Part shown: piece after piece, positions 1 to 5,776 of the stretch
Numbering within the stretch: position 1 is the first letter of the stretch
Layout: the number at the start of each line of letters is the position of its first letter
Source of the DNA: Ignavibacteriales bacterium
GTDB lineage: Bacteria > Bacteroidota > Ignavibacteria > Ignavibacteriales > Melioribacteraceae
Length of the DNA stretch: 12,292 nucleotides
Direction: 5' to 3'
Assembly: GCA_020059785.1 (NCBI GenBank)
Contig: JAGVBL010000170.1
Coordinates: 1-12,292 of the forward strand
The notes under the pieces: generated by a model
Database searches by the model: none
What the model was told of the DNA's origin: nothing
Seen by the model: only the letters and a program-made list of their open reading frames with translations
Program-made: the position numbers and the translations under genes

Positions 1-287
1 GCCTCGGATAGCATTTGTACAAATTTTTCTCTGCCGAACTTTTCGGCAAACGCGATTAAACCGGGAAGGACACTGTCTCTAAAAGCAAAGTTGTAAATCT
101 GTTCGTATGTGAAGTTTGAATTTGTTACAATTTTTTCTTTGAAAGTTTTTGCTTCTTGCTTTTCTTGCGCACTAAGTTCTGAAAGTAAGCATGAGTTAGC
201 CAAACAGAGAGAAGTTCCCGCAACAGCAAGCTTGGACAGAAATTCTCTTCTTGCTAAGGGACAATTATTTTCTTGTTGTGGATTCAT
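1..287 (-). CDS. Tat-exported ATC-hydrolase-like protein, second tandem copy (3' end outside window)
   Basis: The reading frame starts at the ATG at 285-287 and stays open to the left edge, giving 95 full codons of the N-terminus. An AGAGGA ribosome binding site lies about 6 bases before the ATG. The N-terminus has a twin-arginine signal (ARREFLSKLA, residues 12-21), a short hydrophobic stretch and a likely cleavage site after SA near residue 40, so export in folded form is expected. By eye the first 53 residues are about 70% identical to the protein encoded just upstream at 313-903, and the next 40 only about 30% identical, so this is its tandem paralogue. The C-terminal region that would confirm the hydrolase-like family lies outside the window. 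It is last in the visible operon, 25 bases after its paralogue. The family call rests only on that paralogue. Confidence 0.75.
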   Translation of the reverse strand, partial: MNPQQENNCPLARREFLSKLAVAGTSLCLANSCLLSELSAQEKQEAKTFKEKIVTNSNFTYEQIYNFAFRDSVLPGLIAFAEKFGREKFVQMLSE

Positions 288-312
288 TTTAATCCTCTTT
301 GATATTTTATTT

Positions 313-903
313 TTATGTTTTCTTAGTCCATTCAAAGTGACAACAATCGTCGCCTTTCATTAAGCATTTGGGTCTAACCATCTCCTCGTTATTTGAACGA
401 GCCATTGCATAGTCGCCATGACACCACATTGCATAGCCAATATCACCGGCATTTTCTTCTCTGAATGTTTTTGCCCAAAGGCAATTTGAGATTTTATAAA
501 TTCTGCGTTCTTCGGATTTTTCCAATACTTCTAGATCAAGTACATTTTTCCAAAAGTTACTATCAAGACTTGCATTGAACATCTTTTGAACATCTTTTTT
601 AAACCAAGCATCGTCAGTTGCGTTTGTTAAGAGCTCTATTAATTTATCTCGTCCAATTACTTTAGAAACAGATTCTAATTGTGCTATTAATGCTTTGAAA
701 GCAAAATTGAGTATTTTCTCATATGAGAGAGTAGAAACTTTTGCAATATTATCTTTGAAAGTTTTCTCGTCTTGCATCTCTTGTGCGTTAAGCTGAGAAA
801 GCAGAAGTGAATTAGCAAAACAAAGAGAAGTTCCGGCAGCGGCAAGCTTAGAAAGAAAATCTCTTCTTGCCAATGGACAGCTAATTTCTTGTTCTGTATG
901 CAT
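313..903 (-). CDS. Tat-exported protein resembling L-2-amino-thiazoline-4-carboxylic acid hydrolase
   Basis: A 196-residue protein starting at the ATG at 901-903, with AGGA about 6 bases upstream. Residues 12-21 (ARRDFLSKLA) form a twin-arginine motif, followed by a hydrophobic stretch and a probable cleavage site after NA at residue 40. The mature part is mostly helical in character. The C-terminus has a GYAMWCHGDYAMARS segment and then CLMKGDDCCHFEW; this spacing of Gly, Cys, Asp and a final GDxxCxF resembles the C-terminal signature of the L-2-amino-thiazoline-4-carboxylic acid hydrolase family (a ring-opening amidohydrolase of cysteine synthesis), and more loosely V4R-type domains. Known enzymes of that family are generally not described as Tat-exported, so the substrate here may differ. 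It lies 41 bases after the SnoaL-like gene and 25 before its paralogue. The gene and its export are firm; the enzymatic call is moderate. Confidence 0.8.
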   Translation of the reverse strand: MHTEQEISCPLARRDFLSKLAAAGTSLCFANSLLLSQLNAQEMQDEKTFKDNIAKVSTLSYEKILNFAFKALIAQLESVSKVIGRDKLIELLTNATDDAWFKKDVQKMFNASLDSNFWKNVLDLEVLEKSEERRIYKISNCLWAKTFREENAGDIGYAMWCHGDYAMARSNNEEMVRPKCLMKGDDCCHFEWTKKT

Positions 904-944
904 AACTTTCCTAGTTATTTTTAAAGTGAATTAATTTCAAAAAA

Positions 945-1403
945 TTACCTGGAGATTTTTCCCCCATGATCTCCTACACATAACCATTGGCCCTCTTTTT
1001 TCAAAAGAATATCAGTATAACGACCCTTCACGCCGGTTGGAGTGCCAGATGAATTTTCATAAACAACTGAGAAGTAATAATGAACATATGCGAAGTTTCC
1101 ATTTACCCAAATTCTTGCCGGAGTAATTGAGTAGTAAACAGTCTTATCTTTTTTAGACCAATATTCATGTTCTTTTTTTATATCGACTTTTGTTGATGGC
1201 GTTTCATAGTCATAGTTCCATCCAAAGTATGATTCATCCAGGTAGTTGAAGAAATCTAGAGGTTTATCGCTTGTACTTGTTGCCCAAGCAGCTTCAATGG
1301 CAGTCCAAACTTTCTTTTGTTCTGCAGACCATTGCTGAGGGAAGACACGATTAATGGTTGATAAGAAAAGGATAAGTATAAGAACAAAACAATACTTCTT
1401 CAT
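945..1403 (-). CDS. secreted SnoaL/NTF2-like (DUF4440-type) protein
   Basis: A 152-residue protein. The start is well supported: AAGGAGG lies 6 bases before the ATG at 1401-1403. Residues 1-23 are a Sec signal peptide with a lysine pair, a long hydrophobic core and a likely cut near FPQ-Q. The mature part (about 130 residues) has an amphipathic first helix with Trp residues, then alternating strands ending in YTDILLKKEGQWLCVGDHGG. The 'L.K..GQW' strand near the end is typical of the SnoaL-like / DUF4440 NTF2-fold proteins, which form a cone-shaped pocket used for ligand binding or varied catalysis. No catalytic residues can be assigned. Unlike the three related genes upstream it has no lipobox cysteine, so it is probably released into the periplasm. 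It lies 130 bases after the stop of the protease gene, but only 49 after the protease's inferred ancestral stop. Confidence 0.85.
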   Translation of the reverse strand: MKKYCFVLILILFLSTINRVFPQQWSAEQKKVWTAIEAAWATSTSDKPLDFFNYLDESYFGWNYDYETPSTKVDIKKEHEYWSKKDKTVYYSITPARIWVNGNFAYVHYYFSVVYENSSGTPTGVKGRYTDILLKKEGQWLCVGDHGGKISR

Positions 1404-1452
1404 GTGAACCTCCTTAAGAGTTCAAACAATTATTTACTTAACAAAGCAAGAG

Positions 1453-1536
1453 TCAAAGTAAGCTAACTCCTATCTTTTTTAGAACACTTTCTTTAATCCA
1501 TTTTAGTACAATGGTGTTATCAACACGGACGGCCTA
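1453..1536 (-). other. In-frame continuation of the serine protease beyond its TAG stop
   Basis: After the TAG at 1534-1536 the same frame stays open for 26 codons to a TGA at 1453-1455. It reads AVRVDNTIVLKWIKESV and then LKKIGVSLL. The RVD...VLKWI pattern is what S1 proteases carry at their C-terminus, where a conserved Trp-Ile begins the last helix. This stretch was therefore very probably coding, giving an ancestral protein of 285 residues counted from the TTG at 2310. Ending at 1453 would also leave a gap of 49 bases to the next gene, in line with the rest of the operon. Confidence 0.7.
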
Positions 1537-2310
1537 ACTTGAATACGAACATGGCTTTTGAGTTTTGTTGGTGTGCGACCATATTCCGGCCACAGTGTTA
1601 TCCTCAACGAATAACGGAGCACCCGAATCACCAATACCGACATAAGGAGAATGAGTAACTGTATCGCATCGAGTATAGACCCAAAGATCGTTATGAATAA
1701 AAAGTTTTTGGAGAGTCCATTTGCGGCGGTAACCATCAATCATTGAATAAGTAAAAGTCGAATCGGCAATATTATTGTAGCCATAACCAGCGCCGCTGAA
1801 TGTATCTTTATCAATTATTTTTTGTAAGCTGTTTGCGTCCGGAAGTTTCGCACATTTAATTCCTTTAATAGAGTCGTTTAAAAAAATCAACCCGATATCA
1901 ATAAACAGAGTTGGATTAGTTTTTCCGGTTGTATCCGAAAAGCATTTCCAAAATTCAGCTGTATCGGGATGCGAGACTACATCTATCAGCCAGTTAAAAT
2001 GAATTTTATTTGTTGATTCAAAGGCATTATTGGAAAAAGAAATTTGTCCTTTCTCTTTACAACCGCCGTGATGATATTTTGCGAGATTATAGTTAACGTG
2101 CCCGGCTGTAAGTAAAACACGCGGATTAATTAAAACACCCGAGCCCGTTACCGCAACTTTTCCGGTTGTATCAGTAAACAGTATCGCACAGACAGAATGA
2201 TGTATTGTGTCAGTAGATTTTGAAAGCAACGCTTTCTGACAAAACAAATTTGTAGAGAGTATAAACGTCGATAATAAAACTGTTCGTAAAAGTTTCAATT
2301 TTGCATCCAA
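1534..2310 (-). CDS. secreted S1 (chymotrypsin-fold) serine protease, C-terminus cut by an in-frame TAG
   Basis: A 258-residue protein with a signal-like N-terminus. The full S1 triad is visible: His71 in LLTAGHV, Asp138 in FIDIGLI, and Ser229 in GIGDSGAP. The residue six before the Ser is Tyr223, not Asp, so trypsin-like specificity for Arg/Lys is not expected. No in-frame ATG is available. The listed start is TTG at 2308-2310, two bases after the stop of the upstream gene. The TTG at 2296-2298 gives a neater signal peptide (MKLLRTVLLSTFILST...) with a weak GGA before it. Either way translation is probably coupled to the gene before. The frame ends at a TAG (1534-1536) shortly after the active-site strand, before the terminal helix that S1 proteases normally have, and that helix is encoded in the same frame beyond the TAG. 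The gene may be a recent pseudogene, a readthrough gene or a sequencing error. Its place in the operon suggests it acts on exported proteins, by inference only. Confidence 0.85.
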   Translation of the reverse strand: MDAKLKLLRTVLLSTFILSTNLFCQKALLSKSTDTIHHSVCAILFTDTTGKVAVTGSGVLINPRVLLTAGHVNYNLAKYHHGGCKEKGQISFSNNAFESTNKIHFNWLIDVVSHPDTAEFWKCFSDTTGKTNPTLFIDIGLIFLNDSIKGIKCAKLPDANSLQKIIDKDTFSGAGYGYNNIADSTFTYSMIDGYRRKWTLQKLFIHNDLWVYTRCDTVTHSPYVGIGDSGAPLFVEDNTVAGIWSHTNKTQKPCSYSS

Positions 2311-2312
2311 AA

Positions 2313-2816
2313 TTATTTTGTTAAAACTTTGTATGATTCATGATAATGATAAAACTTCCACTGATCATTTTGTTTGACAAGAACCATGGTAGCATAGCCA
2401 GTGGCGGCATATTTCTTATTGTTTTTAAGTGTTGCTTCGAAATTAAATTTACCAGTCATTGCCGCTGAATTCATTGACAAAACCAAAACTTTCTTATTCT
2501 CGAATGCGAATTTTGCAGAAACAGCGGTTGCGTACCAATCCTTAATACCTTTAGCTAAAGCATCCCAATTAGGATATAATTCCGCATTCTCAGCAAGTAC
2601 AAATTCTGGTGAATTGATATGAAAGTCTGCGGCTTTTTGTGCATCCATGTTGTTGTGAGCTTGTGTGTAGGCATTAATTGTGCCAATTACTTCTTGTACA
2701 ACTTTTAAGCTGTCTTCTGTAGAAAGGCGATCTGCTTTTGGTAAATCATTTTTTGTATTGCAGCCAAAAGCGATAAAGATTGTCCAAACGAAAAAATACT
2801 TAGCCATTATTTTCAT
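2313..2816 (-). CDS. SnoaL/NTF2-like lipoprotein
   Basis: The frame is open from an ATG at 2826-2828, but the ATG at 2814-2816 is the better start: GGAG lies 6 bases before it, and it gives a compact lipoprotein signal (MKIMAKYFFVWTIFIAFGC) of 167 residues. Cys19 after AFG is the likely lipidated residue. The mature part has a first helix (about residues 35-60, with INAYTQAHNNMDAQKAADFH), the 'SPEFV' turn shared with its two neighbours, and a final strand with VLVKQNDQWKFYHYHES, typical of the SnoaL-like NTF2 fold. Ligand and reaction are unknown. It starts 20 bases after the stop of its upstream neighbour, and its stop is two bases from the first possible start of the protease gene. It is more distant from the two upstream paralogues than they are from each other. 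Confidence 0.85.
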   Translation of the reverse strand: MKIMAKYFFVWTIFIAFGCNTKNDLPKADRLSTEDSLKVVQEVIGTINAYTQAHNNMDAQKAADFHINSPEFVLAENAELYPNWDALAKGIKDWYATAVSAKFAFENKKVLVLSMNSAAMTGKFNFEATLKNNKKYAATGYATMVLVKQNDQWKFYHYHESYKVLTK

Positions 2817-2836
2817 AAGCGACTCCATTATAAATT

Positions 2837-3340
2837 TTATTTTGCAGTATCCGGTTTATGGAATGCGTGTCCGTAAACGAATTCCCATTTATCTGCATCT
2901 TTTCTAGCTATCCATGTTACTTCGCCGACTAAGCGCGTTTCAACATCGTTTTTGTCTGTAAATGATTCATGAAATGGCGCGAAAGCAGAAACAACATTTC
3001 CGTTTAGTACACGGACAATTATCGTGTCCCACTTGACGTGCAGAAATTTTACAGAGGGGAAAAATGTTTTTACTTGCTCTACAGTTTTTTCGTAGTCGTA
3101 AGAAATTCCATCCTGGTAAACAATGAAATCGGGTGATTGATTATAATGTGAAATAGCTTTTTCGGGATTGATTTCATTAATTGCATCTGCATAGGTTTGC
3201 ATTAGTGAGCGCATCGCAGTTTCGATGTCTTCCTTTTTTGTCTTTTGCGGTTCCGAACAACTCCCGAAAAAGTTGACTAATAATAGAGTGACTAATGCGA
3301 GCAAAAGAATCAAAGAAGCACGCTTAGTTTTGCTGTTCAT
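2837..3340 (-). CDS. SnoaL/NTF2-like lipoprotein, tandem paralogue
   Basis: A 167-residue protein starting at the ATG at 3338-3340, with AAGGAGA about 5 bases upstream. The N-terminus has positive residues, a hydrophobic core and FFGSC, so Cys28 is the likely lipid anchor. The mature part shows the SnoaL-like pattern: a first helix (MQTYADAINEINPEKAISHY), a 'SPDF' turn, a central strand with WDTIIVRVL, and a late strand TRLVGEVTWIARKDADKWEF. It is clearly paralogous to the next gene upstream (3375-3878): same length, Cys at the same position, and shared blocks such as YADAINE, ISHY, DTI.VRVL and GE.TWIA. No catalytic residue set is obvious, although several His residues cluster at the C-terminus (YGHAFHKP). 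It lies 34 bases after its paralogue and 20 before the next gene. Confidence 0.88.
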   Translation of the reverse strand: MNSKTKRASLILLLALVTLLLVNFFGSCSEPQKTKKEDIETAMRSLMQTYADAINEINPEKAISHYNQSPDFIVYQDGISYDYEKTVEQVKTFFPSVKFLHVKWDTIIVRVLNGNVVSAFAPFHESFTDKNDVETRLVGEVTWIARKDADKWEFVYGHAFHKPDTAK

Positions 3341-3374
3341 ATCTCTCCTTAAATTATTTTATTAACTAGTTTTT

Positions 3375-3878
3375 TTATTGAGTTGTATCAAGCCGACTAT
3401 GTCCATGTACAAAAACAAACTTCCATTTATCAGATTTTCGTTTTGCTATCCAAGTTGCTTCACCAATTATTCGGGTTGCTAATGAGCTTTTGTCAATAAA
3501 GGTTGTGTGGAAAGAAGTGAATATTGCCGCTAAATCACTGCTTAGAACTCGCACAACAATTGTATCCAACTCCATTTTGACACTCTTAAAATTGATGAAG
3601 GAAGTTTTAAAGTGAGAGCTTAGAGCATCGTAGTTATAATAAGCGCCGTCGCTATAGAAAAAGAACTCGGGTGAATTTTGGTAATGAGAAATTGTTTTTT
3701 CGTAGTTGACCTCATTAATAGCATCGGCATAAGAATTCATAAGCGATAGCATTTCAGATTTAATTTCTTCCGGGTAGATAATATCAGATTGGGAGCAGCT
3801 ATTATATGATACGGTTGATATTAAAGCGATAAGAGAAATAATTAATATTTCAGAAGTGAGCTTAGTCTGCCAATTCAT
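3375..3878 (-). CDS. SnoaL/NTF2-like probable lipoprotein, first gene of the operon
   Basis: The frame can open at a GTG (3882-3884), but the ATG at 3876-3878 is preferred: GGAG lies 5 bases before it and would overlap the GTG. With this start the protein has 167 residues, exactly the length of its downstream paralogue, with Cys28 at the same place (YNSC, a weak lipobox whose -3 residue is unusual). The mature part follows the paralogue closely: MNSYADAINEVNYEKTISHY, a 'SPEF' turn, LDTIVVRVL, TRIIGEATWIAKRKSDKW. The fold is SnoaL/NTF2-like and the function unknown. It is the first gene of the visible seven-gene minus-strand run; the roughly 500 bases upstream must hold the operon promoter, but I could not pick a convincing -35/-10 pair. 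Confidence 0.87.
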   Translation of the reverse strand: MNWQTKLTSEILIISLIALISTVSYNSCSQSDIIYPEEIKSEMLSLMNSYADAINEVNYEKTISHYQNSPEFFFYSDGAYYNYDALSSHFKTSFINFKSVKMELDTIVVRVLSSDLAAIFTSFHTTFIDKSSLATRIIGEATWIAKRKSDKWKFVFVHGHSRLDTTQ

Positions 3879-4378
3879 TTTCACTCCAAGTTAAGACATT
3901 AAATTAAAAGTCGAATCCAAATAAGAAGAAGATGATGACTGCTAATTCATATTATTGAATAAGTAGAGTGTATAATTATACTTTCAAAAAGGAAAAAATG
4001 AGCGCCCCCGTAAAGCAGAAAAGGTAGTCATAAAAGGTAGACAAGAAAGCGAAATATTGAATTGCGGGAGTAAAGTTATGAAGCAGGATCAGGATTGTCA
4101 ATCAGATTTAAAAAACAACAAAGAAAATTATTCTAAGCGGATATTTTGTCGGTTATATAAAATATATTATCCTCAAAATTTCAACTGGAATTTACAAATT
4201 ATGTCTTGTGCGTAACTTCAGTAAGTAAAGTAAAATAATTTAAAGGGAAGATGATGTTGAAATCTAGGTCTACACTTGCTATACAATCAATAAGCAGGTT
4301 AGAATTCGCTCCGTCAAAAAGATTCCGGATAGATATGAATATGCGTTAACCTGCGACATTCTTTGGGAAGCTCAGGAA
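3879..4378. other. Gene-poor stretch between the lipoprotein operon and the M15 gene
   Basis: No long gene is visible here. It contains a perfect 12-base palindrome GTATAATTATAC at 3970-3981, about 90 bases before the first lipoprotein start and so possibly an operator for that operon. It also has a weak short ORF at 4078-4215 and an inverted repeat with 8-base perfect arms (GCAGGTTA at 4294-4301, TAACCTGC at 4347-4354). Just before the M15 stop a plus-strand frame ends in a protein-like stretch (TCDILWEAQELLLI, stop 4391-4393), but it has no start and a TAG about 40 codons upstream. It may be a remnant of a lost gene. Confidence 0.4.
4078..4215 (+). CDS. Possible small ORF, 45 residues, unknown
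   Basis: An ATG at 4078-4080 is preceded 7 bases upstream by GGGAG and is followed by 45 codons to a TAA. The peptide begins MKQDQDCQSDLKNNKENYSK and is polar at first and aromatic later (LYKIYYPQNFNW). I recognise no family, and the codon use is not distinctive. The ribosome binding site is the main argument in favour; the short length and decayed surroundings argue against. Confidence 0.2.
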   Translation: MKQDQDCQSDLKNNKENYSKRIFCRLYKIYYPQNFNWNLQIMSCA

Positions 4379-4693
4379 TTATTGCTGATATAATGGCTGG
4401 TACTCGATATGAATGTGAGTAGTTTCGAGAATTACCTGGTAGTCATTTGTTAAGCGGCGACGGATCTCGAGAAAAATGGCATCGATCATTTTTTTATCGG
4501 GAATATTTTTTATACGGATATCAAAAGCATTACCACAATAATGGAGTGAATGCTGCTGTGAATGCTTGCCATCAGTAATCGAGGTAATTACAAAATCGAC
4601 TTCGAATGATTTGTATACTTCGCTTGCAATTAAAACAGCAAGGATAATTTCGGTTTTGATACCAAGTGGTTTAACACCTTGTTTAAGTTCCAT
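4379..4693 (-). CDS. Minimal M15-family peptidase (phage endolysin / D-Ala-D-Ala carboxypeptidase type)
   Basis: The ATG at 4691-4693 is preferred (104 residues); GAGGA stands about 7 bases upstream, and the alternative TTG at 4697-4699 is too close to it. The sequence has the M15 signature SxHxxGxAxD: Ser49, His51, Gly54, Ala56 and Asp58 in SLHYCGNAFD, followed near the C-terminus by ExxH (Glu90 and His93 in ETTHIHIEY). In VanX-type enzymes these supply the zinc ligands (His, Asp, His) and the catalytic Glu, so all key residues are present. There is no signal peptide and no cell-wall-binding domain. Such bare domains of about 100-150 residues are common as phage lysis enzymes, and the nearby small membrane protein and Mu-type portal support a prophage origin. 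A foldback repeat begins only 28 bases upstream of the start. Confidence 0.75.
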   Translation of the reverse strand: MELKQGVKPLGIKTEIILAVLIASEVYKSFEVDFVITSITDGKHSQQHSLHYCGNAFDIRIKNIPDKKMIDAIFLEIRRRLTNDYQVILETTHIHIEYQPLYQQ

Positions 4694-4720
4694 AATCAAG
4701 TCCTCGTTTAGAATTCACTT

Positions 4721-5154
4721 CTTCTTTTCTTTGAAGAAAAGAAGCCCCGCATAGAAACTTTGCGGGGCAGGCGCCAGAACATGCACTGAAAAGAATTGCA
4801 TTGGATTGTGCTTTTACTTTTCTCTTGATAGAAAAGTAATCCCGAAAGAGAATTCGGGATAAACTCCAGATCAAGACTGCAAAATTTTTGCTAAAGATTT
4901 CATTCGCTTCGCTATGGAAATTAAACTTGTCCCAATTTATTGAAATAGATTCCGGAACAAGTCCGGAATGACAGTTTTGAATAATCGGGACTTCGAACAG
5001 AAATTTCCATCTAACGCTTCGCTCATTCATCTTTTATACGCAAAATTTTTGAGGTCGTGTTTTACTACTTTAGCTATAAGAAATAAATCTAAAAAAAGAA
5101 CATTTTTATTTTCATTGTACTCATTCATATTCTTCTCGCCAAGAATTTGAGGTC
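4721..5154. repeat. Composite dispersed repeat, apparently one copy nested in another
   Basis: The intergenic space between the M15 gene and the small membrane gene is almost all hairpins. In order: CTTCTTTTCTT / AAGAAAAGAAG at 4721-4744; GCCCCGC / GCGGGGC at 4744-4768; ACTTTTCT / AGAAAAGT at 4816-4837; ATCCCGAA / TTCGGGAT at 4839-4860; ATTCCGGA / TCCGGAAT at 4949-4969. Right-end sequences of the form GCnAnAATTTxTGAGGTC, each preceded by CTCATTCAT, occur twice (ending at 5056 and at 5154). The hairpin of the left end also occurs twice (4721 and 4816). The simplest reading is an outer copy (4721 to about 4810, then 5067-5154) interrupted by an inner copy (about 4812-5066). TTTTACT flanks the inner copy at 4812-4818 and 5060-5066 and could be a target duplication. 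Open frames here encode typical repeat-derived peptides (CHSGLVPESI) and are not genes. Confidence 0.65.
4875..5056. repeat. Inner foldback element, about 182 bases, with imperfect terminal inverted repeats
   Basis: The left end GACTGCAAAATTTTTGC (4875-4891) and the reverse complement of the right end (5040-5056, GACCTCAAAAATTTTGC) agree at 14 of 17 positions. Dyad symmetry continues inward: ATGGAAATT near 4914-4922 pairs with AATTTCCAT near 5004-5012, GTCCC near 4929-4933 pairs with GGGAC near 4987-4991, and the centre is the perfect 8-base hairpin at 4949-4969. Such long foldbacks without a gene are usually non-autonomous mobile repeats (MITE-like) or structured RNA-coding repeats; nothing here decides which. 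Confidence 0.6.
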
Positions 5155-5172
5155 ATAAACAAATTAATATTT

Positions 5173-5469
5173 CTAATTTATGATTGAATCGAGATTGCCA
5201 TCTATTTCCTTATATGTATAGCCGTTTTTTTCCATTATGTCTTTAAGATTGAATTTGATTTCATATAGCAGTTTGAAACGTTTGTTAGTTATTTCTTCAA
5301 GTTTTTCGAGTCGTTTTTGATGATCTATGATTGACTGATCGATTAAACGGTTTTGAGAAATAACAGCGCCGATTGAGAATGCGAGGGAAAGAAAAGCAGA
5401 GGTCAAAATAATCCAGAAATGGATTTTTTTGATGTTGAGGATTAATATTTCATTTTCTATGTGCTTCAT
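5173..5469 (-). CDS. Small single-TM protein with coiled coil, probably phage-derived
   Basis: A 98-residue protein from the ATG at 5467-5469. A hydrophobic segment at about residues 18-38 (FWIILTSAFLSLAFSIGAVI) is followed by a charged, heptad-rich stretch (about 42-75, HQKRLEKLEEITNKRFKLL) and a polar tail, so it should sit in the inner membrane with a coiled coil on the far side. Size and layout resemble small phage membrane proteins (holin, spanin or DUF2730-like), but I recognise no family. The M15 endolysin-type gene downstream on the same strand fits a lysis module, although more than 470 bases of repeats separate them. The ribosome binding site is poor: AAGGAA is about 14 bases before the ATG, inside the arm of the upstream repeat hairpin. 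Expression is therefore uncertain. Confidence 0.55.
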   Translation of the reverse strand: MKHIENEILILNIKKIHFWIILTSAFLSLAFSIGAVISQNRLIDQSIIDHQKRLEKLEEITNKRFKLLYEIKFNLKDIMEKNGYTYKEIDGNLDSIIN

Positions 5470-5482
5470 AAATTAGATGCTT

Positions 5483-5670
5483 GTTCCTTTCTCTTGAAAG
5501 AAAGGAACCGAAAGTTCAAGACTGCAAAAATTTGGCTGAAAATATCGTTCGCTGTTCTAAAAGAAAATAACTCTCCCGCTTTTGATTGTAATTTATTGAA
5601 TGCGGGATCAGACAGATTTTCTTTTTTACGAACAGCTCACTCATTTTCTTAACGCCAAATTTTTGAGGTC
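5483..5670. repeat. Second copy of the foldback repeat family
   Basis: It begins with a perfect 10-base stem, GTTCCTTTCT / AGAAAGGAAC, at 5483-5508, matching the left-end hairpin of the copy at 4816. TTCAAGACTGCAAAAATTTG then matches the left terminal repeat of 4875. It ends with CTCACTCATT and GCCAAATTTTTGAGGTC (5654-5670). The left end (5520-5536, GACTGCAAAAATTTGGC) and the inverted right end (GACCTCAAAAATTTGGC) agree at 15 of 17 positions. The interior is unlike that of the first copy apart from a CCCGC / GCGGG stem. The open frame across it (5461-5652) is repeat-derived and not a gene. Confidence 0.65.
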
Positions 5671-5776
5671 ATTTTTTTAAGCAATTATTTAAATGTACAA
5701 AGGAAGTTAAAGCAATTTATTGGAAGTCTTTAAAAAGAAAATGATATGAAAAGAAAATATTTAGGAGAAATATCAA

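Noticed and set aside
109..363. Plus-strand open frame of 84 codons
   Set aside because: It is the antisense of the Tat-signal paralogue and of the end of its neighbour; those frames have ribosome binding sites and family-like sequence.
1503..1739. Minus-strand open frame of 78 codons overlapping the protease, considered as a frameshifted protease end
   Set aside because: The family-like C-terminus (VLKWIKES) is in the same frame as the protease beyond the TAG, not in this frame.
4683..5030. Minus-strand open frame of 115 codons upstream of M15
   Set aside because: It lies wholly in the hairpin-rich composite repeat; its peptide (CHSGLVPESI) is the usual chance translation of dispersed repeats.
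4875..5056. Integron attC site
   Set aside because: ATCTAAC near 5011 fits the RYYYAAC core, but no matching GTTRRRY partner is placed symmetrically, there is no integrase, and the second copy lacks the core.
5461..5652. Plus-strand open frame of 63 codons
   Set aside because: It coincides with the second foldback repeat copy and has no ribosome binding site.
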